Position numbers and translations under genes: made by a program. Under the pieces are notes generated by a model that saw only the letters and a program-made list of their open reading frames with translations, was not told the DNA's origin and made no database searches. 64,000 nucleotides of DNA from Bimuria novae-zelandiae CBS 107.79 (lineage: Eukaryota > Ascomycota > Dothideomycetes > Pleosporales > Didymosphaeriaceae). The DNA is taken from positions 376,390 to 440,389 of the forward strand of contig ML976700.1 of assembly GCA_010015655.1 (NCBI GenBank), read 5' to 3'. Each line of letters starts with the position of its first letter. Within the stretch, counting starts at the first letter, position 1. This document shows positions 1 to 10,300 of the stretch, piece after piece.

Positions 1-897
1 TTATTCTTAGTTAAATAGTCTATTATTATAGCCCTTCTACCACTTCCTTAGTTTCTATTCTTGGGCTTTATTAGCTATTATAATGTCTTTATTCCAGTCC
101 TTCTATAGTTTCTAAAAAATTTAATATTAGGTTAAATATAATAGCCTTTTCGCTTTTCTAACTATTATTTATAAAGTTAATTATGAATTTATATGGCTAG
201 CTTTATACGTTTTTCTAAGTTATCTACTTTATTATAGTAAGTAAGTTTATCCTTAACGCTTCCCTTTAGCTTATTATAATAAGTTACTTAAAGTAGAACG
301 TTATTTTAGTTAATCTTAACTTATAGACGTCTAAACTTAACTATATAGACACTAGCTAATTTAGTTTATTTAAGTCTTTATATCTTGCGTTTAGCTTATT
401 ATTCTTTATTAACTTCTTTAAATATAATTTATATCTATTCCTTAAAAGATGCCTAGTCCTTAAATACCTTTTTAGTTTTATTATTATATTCTAAGGTATT
501 ATCTTTATTCTCTAAGTAGTTCTTAATAAGGGGTTAAAGCTATTTAGCTGCCTTATCCTTTATATGCATGCAAACTATAAGAACCTTAAATTATTTAGTC
601 TTGAAAATATTTTTATTATAGTAATATTAAATTTCTATATTTATAAGAAACGCCTTAAGTCCTTTTTATTTACCTTTATAAACCTTAAGAACCTTAGAAG
701 ATATCCTTTTTATAATTATAGTAGCTAAAACGTAAGCTATTAACTTAGCTAACTACTCTTTAAGCTATTATATCTTATTAGCCTAATTAGCTAATACTAT
801 TATAGTATTTATAGTTAGTCTAAAAGTCGCGCTTCCTGTTAGAACCCTTATTATAGTAGCTATTATAGCTATTTTGTTGTCTTAGACCTTTAGACAG
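1..897 (-). pseudogene. RIP-degraded Gypsy (Ty3) gag remnant, antisense
   Basis: Read on the minus strand from about 880 down to 1, the sequence resembles a Ty3/Gypsy Gag: a region like GLKAFL-NIE-YY, then FKVLIVCMHIKDKAAKWL, a YYNKLK-VKD segment, and near position 60 a DWNKDIIIANKAQ segment that recurs in the two Gypsy elements further right. Stops are mostly TAG or TAA where relatives have Gln or Trp, the RIP signature. No LTR or pol is present on this side, so only part of the element is in the window. The piggyBac element begins where the gag N-terminus would lie. Family assignment is inferred from translated resemblance only. Confidence 0.6.
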
Positions 898-910
898 TTA
901 AAGTGTTATC

Positions 911-968
911 CCCCGCAGGGCCTGAATCTGCCGTACACGGGCCACATATGAATGGCCAATTAGATGAA
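911..968. repeat. piggyBac left terminal inverted repeat
   Basis: The first 37 bases are perfectly repeated in inverted orientation at 3154-3190. Similarity with mismatches extends to about 58 bases. Confidence 0.85.
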
Positions 969-1073
969 AGCGTTCGAAACCTCCAAACCTTGCATCGTGA
1001 TGTCAGCAATTCCCAAAAATCGTCAATTACCAGCTAAAATAAACCTTTTTTAGAAGCTCTACCATCTGCAACT

Positions 1074-3044
1074 ATGCCTAAAGGTGCCGTGACGCTGAGC
1101 AATGATGCCGACTTCGTCAGGTACACAAAGTACTCGAAAAAAGCTGGTGTTTTGCCCAATCTGCCAAAGGATCCGCCACCCGACTGGCAACCGCTCAAGA
1201 TCAACAACCCACGTATTTTTGGTGAGGCGGAGATACCTGAAGGTATCGCGGGGGATCCTATTTCCCTATTCGAGTTGTTTTTTGACGTCGACGTCCTCGA
1301 TAGTATCGCCCACCATACGAATCGCCACGCTGAGTTGCTCCGGCAAGCGCCCTCGCAGGAATATTGTAGAGACTGGAAACCGACGTCACCGGCAGAGTTG
1401 TACACGTACTTTGCAATCATCGTCTATATGGGAGTCCATCGCGAACCGTCACTGAAGGAGTATTGGCAGCCGGGCCATGTGAACGCGCCTACGCACAAGA
1501 TAGGTCAGTACATGCCGCAAAAGCGATGGGAGCAGCTCGACAGATATCTCTATTGCGCTGAGGTTGAGCAGAAGTTCTCTTCACCATTCGGACGCGTGTG
1601 GGAGTTGTCGGAGACTCTGCGTGAGCGCAGCTTCAAGTATTGGAAGCCCGGCAAGCACCTCTGCGTTGACGAGGCAATTGCGAGATTTACTGGCCGCGCC
1701 AGCGAGGTCGTGATAATCAAGACGAAGCCGACACCAGAGGGCTTCAAAATCTGGTGTTTGGCCAACGATGGATACCTGATAAACTGGTTATTTCATGCTA
1801 GAGGTGCTAGCCGAGGGCCTGTTAACTTACTGAGTCCTGCGGACGAAGCTTCTGCGTCCTTTACGCCCACTGAGTCGTTGCCCATCAGTCTCGTACTCGC
1901 TGTTGACGCTGCTGAGCAGCGACGCTTTCCGCCGAATCTCCATATTGTTTGGGACGACAATCTCTTCAACACCATCCCCATGCTCGAATACCTGAGATCC
2001 AAAGGCGTAGGCTGTGCTGGGACAGTCAGGACGACCAAAACTTCGACGGAGGAGCTTTTTGAGATGACGGCCAAGGCAGAAGTTGAGATAAACAATAGCA
2101 GGTCGGCCAGTAAAAAGCTATTAAAGGAGCGCTTCAATAGCAATCTTATACGTATAAAGACGCAGTTTTCGAGCAAGATGAGGTGGGGAGAGACATACTG
2201 GGCGCTCTCAGCGTCAAAGAGAGTACTGGAGATGGCTTGGAGAGACAGTCAAGTCGTGCTTTTTGCAAGTACAGTCGCTGAGCGTGAGTACTAACGTCAT
2301 TCTTAACAAGTCTTGGCATGGAGTCGTACTCTGTCAACTAACAATAATCGCTACCTAGCAACGCAACACATCGTCAAGCTACGTCGACGCTCAAAGCTGG
2401 CCCAAAACAACAAAAACGTCTTCGAGGAGGCCTTTGGCAATCACGCTGTAAAGTTTCTCGGGATCCCTACGATAATTGACGACTACAATCGCCACAAGAG
2501 CGACGTTAATCGATTTAATCAGTGCAGAAGCTATTACTCCACGCAGCAGGTCAAGCATCGTACTTGGCGACCTCTACTCTACTTTCTACTCGATTTGAGC
2601 CTCAATAACGCGTATAGACTCTCCTCGTACTCCTCCGCCGTCCATACCAAACAATCGGGCCACAAGAAGTTCCTATACAAGCTTATAGAGCAGCTCTTTG
2701 AGCGTGGCACCAGCCTTTGCCACGGGTTAAAGAAGCGGGCAAGAGTCGACGACGTCGTCGTCACTGAGGAGAGCGCCCATAAGTCTATCAAGCTATTTGC
2801 AGAGGCAACGACTTGTGCTGTTTGTGCTACAACTGGGCGTAAGAGCAACAGCTCAGCGCCTTCAAGGATGCCTCTCAAGACGACTTCAGGCAACAGACGT
2901 ACTCCGAGGACGTTGTTTGGCTGCTCCGTCTGCAAGTTGCCTTTGTGTAGGCCAGAAGTACGCTCTGAGTGCTGGCAAGAGCACCTACGACGTCACCGAA
3001 CGATCAAGCAAGTTGACACGAAAATAAGCTCAAGTATCAAGTAA
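1074..3044 (+). CDS. piggyBac transposase (DDE_Tnp_1_7), two exons
   Basis: Likely join(1074..2283, 2359..3044), with a 75 bp intron starting GTGAGT, with a CTAAC branch signal and ending CTAG. Without splicing an in-frame TAA at 2292 stops the protein, and the reading frame is the same on both sides. Exon 1 has the piggyBac core: CVDEAIARFTGR (first catalytic Asp), a WDDNLFNTIPML block (second Asp) and W-x-DSQVVLFAST near its end. Exon 2 has IIDDYNRHKSDVNRFNQC-YY, LDLSLNNAYRL and a Cys/His-rich tail (C-x2-C, C-x2-C, then H-x3-H) as in the piggyBac C-terminal zinc-binding domain. Predicted length is about 631 residues, a normal full size. The start follows directly after the left repeat. It should cut and paste DNA at TTAA. 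It is one of the few uncorrupted transposon genes here, but the element's right end is broken, so it would be non-autonomous in place. Confidence 0.85.
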
Positions 3045-3132
3045 TTCTATGTTAAAACCTCCAAGAATGCAATCTCTATACAAATTTGCCCTACAAGCTC
3101 ATATTATTTGGTTTTCATGCAGAGTCGGAGGG

Positions 3133-3190
3133 TTCATCCGATTGGCCACTTACATGTGGCCCGTGTACGGCAGATTCAGGCCCTGCGGGG
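3133..3190. repeat. piggyBac right terminal inverted repeat (interrupted)
   Basis: Inverted copy of 911-968. Its last eight bases were duplicated when the hAT element inserted, so the outermost bases of this end lie beyond 5508 and, after another insertion, beyond 6955. Confidence 0.8.
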
Positions 3191-5507
3191 TAGGGATGGG
3201 CCGTACAATACGGAATACCGTATTTTTCGTACCGTACGATACCGATACGCGTATCGTAGGATTAGATCTGTATGCTAAGGCGGGTAAATGCTGCCGAAAA
3301 TAACTTTAGGGGCTAACTTTGTTTAGAGCTTGCATCTAGATTGCTTATTTTATCCTCTAAGCATTATCTTAGTACTTTATTATTATTAATTAATAATATT
3401 TATTAAATGCCGCGTACTGCGTTCGAAAGCGAGGACGTTGAGGTCACCTTTAAGGGCCTCCGGGCCATTGTAACATGTCAATTTTACTCTAAACAATGGC
3501 ATAATAAAAGCCTCGTACGTCTCCGCGAGCACATGGCTAAATGCCCGAAGCTTTCGCGAGAGAAATATAAGCTATATAAGGTTAATAGCAACCCTCGGAT
3601 ACTATTTAAGCGTTAATTATAGCTATTAATAAAGATACTACGTATAAGTAAAATAGATTTTAAGAAGACAGATCTGCTGCTCGCGGAGGCTATATATAGC
3701 TCTAGAGTACTCTTTAGCTTTATAAGCTCTTGTAGCTTGCCTTAGGTAAAGAAACTTACTAAGATGCCGTAGGTTAAAAATCCTGTATTCTGTCGATTTC
3801 TAAACTTCTTGCGCCCGCCCTACACTCCACTAGGCCGTAAGGCAATTGCCACGACGTTGCTAGACTCTATTTATGGCTAAATAAAGCGTGATATGAAAGC
3901 CGTGCTCGAGAAGGCCAAGCGGCAAATAATACTAGTTAGTAATAGCTAGACAAATATACGCGGCGAGGCAGCTGTTAATTACTTAGTAGTACCTTAAGAA
4001 TATAAGATCTCTTTAAAGACTTTATACACGTTGGCGGAGCGTTACAACGCTAAGAACCTAGCTAAAGGGATTCTTAAGGTAGCTAAGGACGTTAGTAAGC
4101 TTAGTATTACTACTATTTACCTTAATAATGCCTCTAATATAAAGGCAGCGCAAGATTTACTTACTAGAGCTATATTTAACTATCTAATATTAGAGTACGC
4201 CTCTTATATTGTTAACCTCTACGTCGCTAACTTCTTTAAAATAGGCGACTTTAGGGTAATTTTTAACACTATAAAGAACGTTAGCAAGTTCTTCAGACAG
4301 TCTAGTTTACTTATAGGCATGCTAGACGAGGCTGCCGGGCCTCAGGTGCGGCGGAAAGCGCTGTAGCTGCCAGGAAACACTCGCTAGCAAGGCAAGTTTA
4401 ATACTGTCGATTTGGTGCTAGAGAATCGTGACTGGATACTTTTAGTGGTGCAGAATCCGATAGTGACCTTTATTATGACCTAGCAGACGCAGAAACGGCG
4501 ATTCTATAAGGTTATAGCAATTATAAGCAACGTATATTAGTAGGAGAAGTTGCAAAGGCTACGGAGCTTTCTAGTGCCCTTTACAAAAGTAGCCCTGGCG
4601 CTCGAGAGTACTCGGCCGAAATTCTCACGGCTATATGCCAGCTTTATCTACTTGCTCACCTCCGTTACTCTCCACACAACTTTGCCGCGAGAAGACGTCC
4701 AAAATACGCTTCGAAACCGATTCCAGCAGGTCCACCATCCTCTCGGCACGATTTCGTATATATGCGACCCTCTTGCGCGGCGAGAATTGCCTGTGGCGGT
4801 CACTCACAAGATGCAGATGGAAGTGGGCGAATACATCGCCCAGCAGTACCCGCCGACGCAGGGCAACGCCAGGCATGCCGCAGCGCTCTATAAAGAGCTT
4901 ATGGATGTGCTCTATCGTCAAGGCGCCTTCGAAAAGTGCGGTACTGATTTATCCTGGCAAAGCTTCGAGGATTACACCGATCCGGCGGAGTGGTGGCGCA
5001 TATAAAGCTGCACCGACGAGCTTAAAGAACTTGCCATCTACGCTCTTAGCATTAACCCTATAACTAGAGCAGCTAAACGTAACTAGAGCAAGCACGGATT
5101 TTTTTATAATAAAGTTTAGAATTATTTTATTAATAAATAGGTCGAAAAGCTAGTGTTTTGCTTTTATAATCTACGGATCTGTAACTCTATTTTGGCTAAG
5201 GGTGCTTAGTACTTCGACGCCTCTAAGGTGCCCGAATAAATTAACGTTAATAACTATAAAGATGAGTAGCTTTTGCTCGATTACCTAGCTAAACAAGTAC
5301 AAGAAGAGCACTCTAGGGATCCTAAAGATACCTAGCATCTATAGCTTTAATTATATCTAATTCTGCACGTGATCATAGGGCCGAGAAAGGCACCAATTAA
5401 CTCAATTCACTTTGCCAAGAATGTACGATAATACCGTAAATACGGTATTATACAAGATACCGTATATACAGGGATACACTGAAAAATACGGTATCGGCAC
5501 ATCCCTA
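3191..5507 (+). mobile_element. hAT-family DNA transposon, RIP-damaged
   Basis: Starts tagggatgggcc and ends ggcacatcccta, short inverted ends of hAT type. It is flanked by a perfect 8 bp duplication ctgcgggg (3183-3190, 5508-5515), the size expected of hAT. It lies inside the right inverted repeat of the piggyBac element and is therefore younger than it. Confidence 0.9.
3407..5340 (+). pseudogene. hAT transposase, inactivated by RIP-type stops
   Basis: The reading starts at 3407 with an N-terminal BED-type zinc finger region (KSLVRLREHMAKCPKL). It continues through the conserved middle domain (KNPVFCRFLNFLRPPY, then TNIRGEAAVNY) and ends with a C-terminal part at about 4550-5340 that resembles the hAT dimerisation region (ELKELAIYALSINP, later YFDASKVPE). 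Open stretches of 69, 111 and 151 codons are separated by TAG/TAA stops at Gln and Trp positions. The part from about 4600 to 5005 keeps normal CpA content, so damage is uneven. No full-length protein is possible. Confidence 0.75.
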
Positions 5508-5516
5508 CTGCGGGGG

Positions 5517-6954
5517 CACGCGGTAAACGAAAAATCGCGCACACCAAAACAACGCTAGTCCACCCCCGCCATGCAACACTCTGCAGCCACCTTTTTACAT
5601 AAAAATAAAACTCTACACGCTATACTACTTTACGATAATATTTTATTACGCAATTAATTAGATAGCCTAATTACCTAATAACCCCTATTTAAATATGCTA
5701 AAAAAGTCGCGGATTAAAGGTGCCTATAAGTTTATGGATTTCCGCCGCATACCCTACTATTACAACAATGTTTTTAGCTATTACGGCGTGAAACGCTGTT
5801 GGGGCTAGGAGATACTTGCTAAGGACAATATAGAGGCTGATAGGACCTATTATAATAGTATATTAACGGCGGAAAAGCGCGGCAGACCCTTAAAGCTATC
5901 TTTAGAGGACCTAAAGCGTGCTAATAAGTATTTATAAGACCTAGGATAGGACGCCCGCGTCCTTATATAGGAGTAGCTAGTATATAAATTAGATCTTGGC
6001 GTCAGCGGCAAGACCCTTAAGGAGTATCTCTACACTATAGATTACTTAAAATGCGTCGCTTATAATAAAGGCTAGGTCTTTTAGCGCGTTGTAAAGCTCC
6101 GCGTTAAGTACTCCACTATTATGCTTAAAAAGTACCTTAATAAGAAGGACTGGCGCCGCGTACGCTTCTCTAATAAAATACACTAGAGTATAGGGCCTAA
6201 GGGCAAGATAAGGATTGTTAGAAAATCTAGAAAGCGCTACTATCGCGATTGTATATAATACACATTAAATCGCGACGACGAGAAGACTCTGGAGCGCCAG
6301 CACTTATAGGCCACTATAGGCTTTAATTTTAAAAGTAACTTATACTTTTACAACATCCTAGGTAATAAAAATAGCAAGATAAGCCTTAAGGTATACCGCG
6401 ACGCGATCCTTAAGCGTATTATTAAGCTATAAATTTTACGCGGCGACGACTTTGTGCTAAAAGAAGATAACGACTCTAGCTATAGGATAAGTAAATCCTC
6501 TAATAATATTATTTGTAATTAGAAGAAAACCTATAGCTTAAAGTCTTACTTTAACTATACACACTTACCTAATTTAGTACCTATAGAAAATTGCTGGCAG
6601 CCTCTAAAGCAGTATCTTAAAAGGTTCCCCTATTAGGACGTCTTTAAAACAAGAGACCTCGTAATTAAAGGCTAGTAATTAATTAGCTAAAAGTTTATAA
6701 ACAAGCGCGTTAATAGCATGCTGTAAAGGCTGCGAGACTGCTGCGACTTTGGCGGAGAAATTACATGTTATTAAGCTCAACACCAAACAAAAGTCATGTA
6801 TATACAGATCTACATATAAAGCAAGCCTCACGGTGCGATTTGGCGTCGAAATCGATTTAATATGGCTCGAATTTCGACTTTGTAGGGCAAATGTATGGGT
6901 GACAAAAAGCTGACTCATCTAGTTTGGTGTGCGCGATTTTTCGTTTACCGCGTG
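5517..6954 (+). mobile_element. Tc1/mariner-type transposon, RIP-damaged
   Basis: Ends are inverted repeats of about 32 bp: cacgcggtaaacgaaaaat at 5517 and its reverse complement ending at 6954. It lies one base past the hAT duplication and, like the hAT, sits in the piggyBac right end. The expected TA duplication is not seen. The flanks are both runs of G, so the exact ends are uncertain by a few bases. Confidence 0.8.
5695..6678 (+). pseudogene. Tc1/mariner transposase, inactivated
   Basis: Begins at an ATG at 5695 and reads through a helix-turn-helix region (RGRPLKLSLEDLKRANKYL-like), a DDF-LKEDND-SSY block holding a catalytic Asp, and an LVPIENCWQPLKQYLKRFP block typical of the third acidic residue region of Tc1/mariner transposases. 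At least ten TAG/TAA codons interrupt it, nearly all where Gln or Trp is expected. The length, about 327 codons, is normal for the family. Confidence 0.75.
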
Positions 6955-7138
6955 GGGGGATAAGGGGGTTTACGTACCTAAGCCTAATCTAGGTTAAGGG
7001 AAGATAGGTTAAGAATAATATACCTTATAGATATATTTAGTAGTTAAGAGCTTAAAATAATAGTACTAGATTATATAAATAATTTAATTCTATAATAAAC
7101 TATAGAGTAACTAACTAGGAGATTTGCTAATCTATTAT
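6955..7138. other. AT-rich spacer with possible piggyBac terminal bases
   Basis: The first nine bases (gggggataa) mirror the piggyBac left end. The rest is RIP-like AT-rich DNA with nothing recognisable, possibly part of the Gypsy whose gag lies at 1-897. Confidence 0.4.
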
Positions 7139-7312
7139 TGTCACGAGTCGTAGGTCGAGGGCCCTCGACGGCCCTAGTCCGCTCTAGACCAGCGCTATTC
7201 GGGCCTTCCGCCTATCTACTTCCCTCGCCGTAGCCCTTCTCTTCCCTCTCTAAGGGATCGCCTTAGTACTGTGGATAGACTAAGTCGCCCGTAGTCAGGG
7301 CGCTTTTTTACA
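7139..7312 (+). repeat. Gypsy-1 5' LTR
   Basis: 174 bp, begins tgtcacgagtcg and ends cttttttaca. It matches 14152-14325 over its full length with a few transitions. Confidence 0.95.
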
Positions 7313-7349
7313 ATACGATCCCTTACCCCCTCATATCTAATTCACCTGT

Positions 7350-10300
7350 ACGATGGAATCGACACGAAGAGTTACCTACTAGACCTTAAAAATAGTAAGA
7401 GACCCTTAAAGCAGGTTACTACTTACAGGACCCTTTAAATAAAAGCCTCTAATAGTTACAACGCCTATAGAAGACCTAACAACACTTATAGACCTAGAGG
7501 AAGACCCCCCTACCGTTATAAGTAGTAATAATAACTAATAATTAAAAGAAGTTACCCTTTAAGAACGCCTAGGCGTGCTATAGCTCTAATAACGTATCTA
7601 AGAACTAGAGGCCTCCCTAATAGTAAAGCGTTACCAATCTAAAGGCAAGACCCTAGTTAGGAATAAGATAATAACTACTAGCATTTCTAATAACTCCTTA
7701 GAGCCCGAGGAGGGTCACGGCAACCCAGACAAGACTAAAGACATAAGTAATAACCTATTAAGTAATAGCTTAATAGAGGACGCGTCCTTAAGCTTAGATA
7801 ATACTAGTTAAGACTAATTTAAGGCCTCTAGAAGCATCTAACGCCCGTAAAAGAAGGATAGACAAGGCTAGGCCCGCACTAGTTATAATAAAGAATGTTA
7901 AATCTAAATAGTAGCTACTACCTTAGACGTATAGCTACTAAAGCTACTAGAACTCCTTTAATTTAAGAGTAAGGGTCGCAAGGAACTAAACTTATAGAAG
8001 AGGGCTTATAAGGACTATATTAACTTCTTACCTGCCCTTAAAACTAATAAAGCGCAGGTTAGGTTCGTAGTAAGATACTTAAAAGATATATAATATAACT
8101 ACTAGAACTAAATAGTCGCCAAGATCCTAGAGCGGAAGCGACACAGGAAAGTTACCTAAGACCTTCTATAGCAGACTATAGTAGACTCCCTAGAATTAGT
8201 TTAGGAGCGAAAGAGTGCCACTCGCTAAAGGATTAAAGTAGCTAAATAAGGTAAAAAGACCCCTATAGAACTCCTTAACTATCTTAAGGACTAATAGGAG
8301 GAATGCGACCTAGAAAAGGCCTTAAATAATAATAATAAAGACTATATTAATAACTTCTACACGGCACTAGATAAGAAAATCTAAGAACGCCTTAAATAGT
8401 AGCCACGCAAATAGAAGAGCCTCTTTCGCTTAAAAGTAAAGGTAAATATGTATTAGTAAGCGTTAAAACCTTATAAGTTAAGAAAATAACGTACACATGA
8501 TATTAATAATAACTTCCTTAATAAGCTAGCTAACGAAAGGCGCGATTAAAAGTAATCTAGGTTAAATAATATAAGACTATACTAGAGACGCTACGATAGC
8601 GACCGTCGCGATAAGGATAGTAAGAAGAAGGCTTAGGCAGTAGAGGACAGGGACAAGAACCAATACTTCTACTACTACAAACCAGGCTATTATAAGGCGT
8701 CCTGTTCAAAGTATAAGGCTAAGGCGGGGAAAGACAAGCTGTAGACTAAACGGCCTAATAGTCTATAGGTAAAGTTAACTATAATAAGGGTTAATAATAA
8801 CTAGTTGCAACTACAAGGACCCTTAGGGATAGAAGCGATAGCTTACTAATCGCGCTAGACGGTGAAGTATAGCACGAGGGTAACTAATAATAGATTAAAG
8901 CCCTAGTAGACTACGGAGCTAAAGCGAATTTCGTTAGTAGTAATCTAATAAAGCAGTTAGGGGTTATAGTAATAATAATAAAAGGCAAACGTTACGTGGC
9001 GCTAAACAGACACGACTTAGGCGTTCTGGGCCAGGCGAAGCTCCCCTACACTATTATAAATAGTCGCGGTAAAACTAAGAGCGATAGTTACCTGTTTACA
9101 GTTAGTAACATTAGTAGATTCGACATGGTCCTAGGAATGCCCTGGCTAGCAGAATAGAACCCTATTATAAACTTCTATAATAAGACTATCCGCTTCGCCT
9201 ATGGGAAGCGCAAATAGACTAAGATCTTTACTAAATTAGTAGAAAAGTTCGCCGGCACGGCTAAAGATATAGTAAATAACTATTTTGTTATATATGCCAC
9301 CCTAAAGGACACATTAGGAGGCCTACCCAGGACGCTACCTAAAGAATACTAGGGATGGTGGGAGGAAGCCTTCTCTGAAGAAGCCGTAAGTATTCTTGCC
9401 GACCATAGCCCCCACGAGATAAAGATCAATATCGAGGAAGGCAAGGAAGTGCCTTTTAGACTACTCTATAGTCTATTAGAGTTAGAGTTGGCAGTTCTGC
9501 GCGACTATATCTAAAAGAACCTTAAATAGGGCTTTATTTAACTATCGCGATTAAGCGCTGGGGCACTAATCCTTTTCGTAAAGAAAAAGGATAGAGGCCT
9601 CTGCCTCTACGTCGACTATAGGGGACTAAATATAGTTATAATAAAGAACCGATACCTACTTCCCTTAATATAGAAATCCCTTGACCGACTAGGGGATGCC
9701 TAGATCTATACTAAACTAGACCTAAGGGACGCCTACTACCGCGTCTAAATTAGGGTAGAAGATAAATGGAAGACAGCCTTCTAAATAAGATACGAATAGT
9801 ATAAATATATAGTAATATCTTTTAGCTTAATAAACGCGCCTGCGACCTTCCAAAGCTATATTAATAATATACTATTAGACCTTCTCGACATCTACTATAT
9901 TGTGTACCTCGACGATATCCTTATCTACTCTAAGACAAAGGAGAAACACATCTAGCACGTTTAGATAGTGCTAGAACGCCTTGTTAAACGCTGGCTATAC
10001 GCCAAACTATCTAAATGCGAATTCCACACACGTAAGGTGGGATACCTAGGCTTTATAGTATCCCTAGATAGCGTAGAGATAGAGGAGGACCGCGTCGCCT
10101 CTATAAAAAATTAGCCTAAACTAAACTTAGTCTAAGTAGTTAGGATCTTCCTTAGCTTTACTAACTACTATTAAAGGTTTATAGAAGGATTCTCTTGAGT
10201 GGCGGCACCCCTTCACGCCCTAATAAGAAGGCTAGAGGGAGCTACTAAGGGCAGACAGCGACAAAGACTCGAGGAATTAGTTATAATAAGCCTACTAAAG

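Larger units (their letters stand above)
898..3190 (+). mobile_element. piggyBac-type DNA transposon, left end and body
   Basis: The body is bounded by terminal inverted repeats: 911-947 is the exact reverse complement of 3154-3190, and similarity continues to about 968 and 3133. A TTAA, the usual piggyBac target, lies at 898-901, but about nine bases separate it from the repeat. The right end is not clean. An hAT element sits in it (8 bp duplication ctgcgggg at 3183-3190 and 5508-5515), a second element starts one base later, and the sequence resumes at 6955 with gggggataa, mirroring the left end. No right TTAA is visible. Unlike its surroundings this element shows almost no CpA depletion. 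Confidence 0.85.

Noticed and set aside
6679..6918. 79-codon minus-strand frame
   Set aside because: Falls in the 3' untranslated end of the Tc1-like element next to its inverted repeat.
7313..7340. A tRNA primer-binding site after the Gypsy-1 5' LTR
   Set aside because: The bases after the LTR do not convincingly complement any tRNA 3' end that I can recall; RIP may have altered it.
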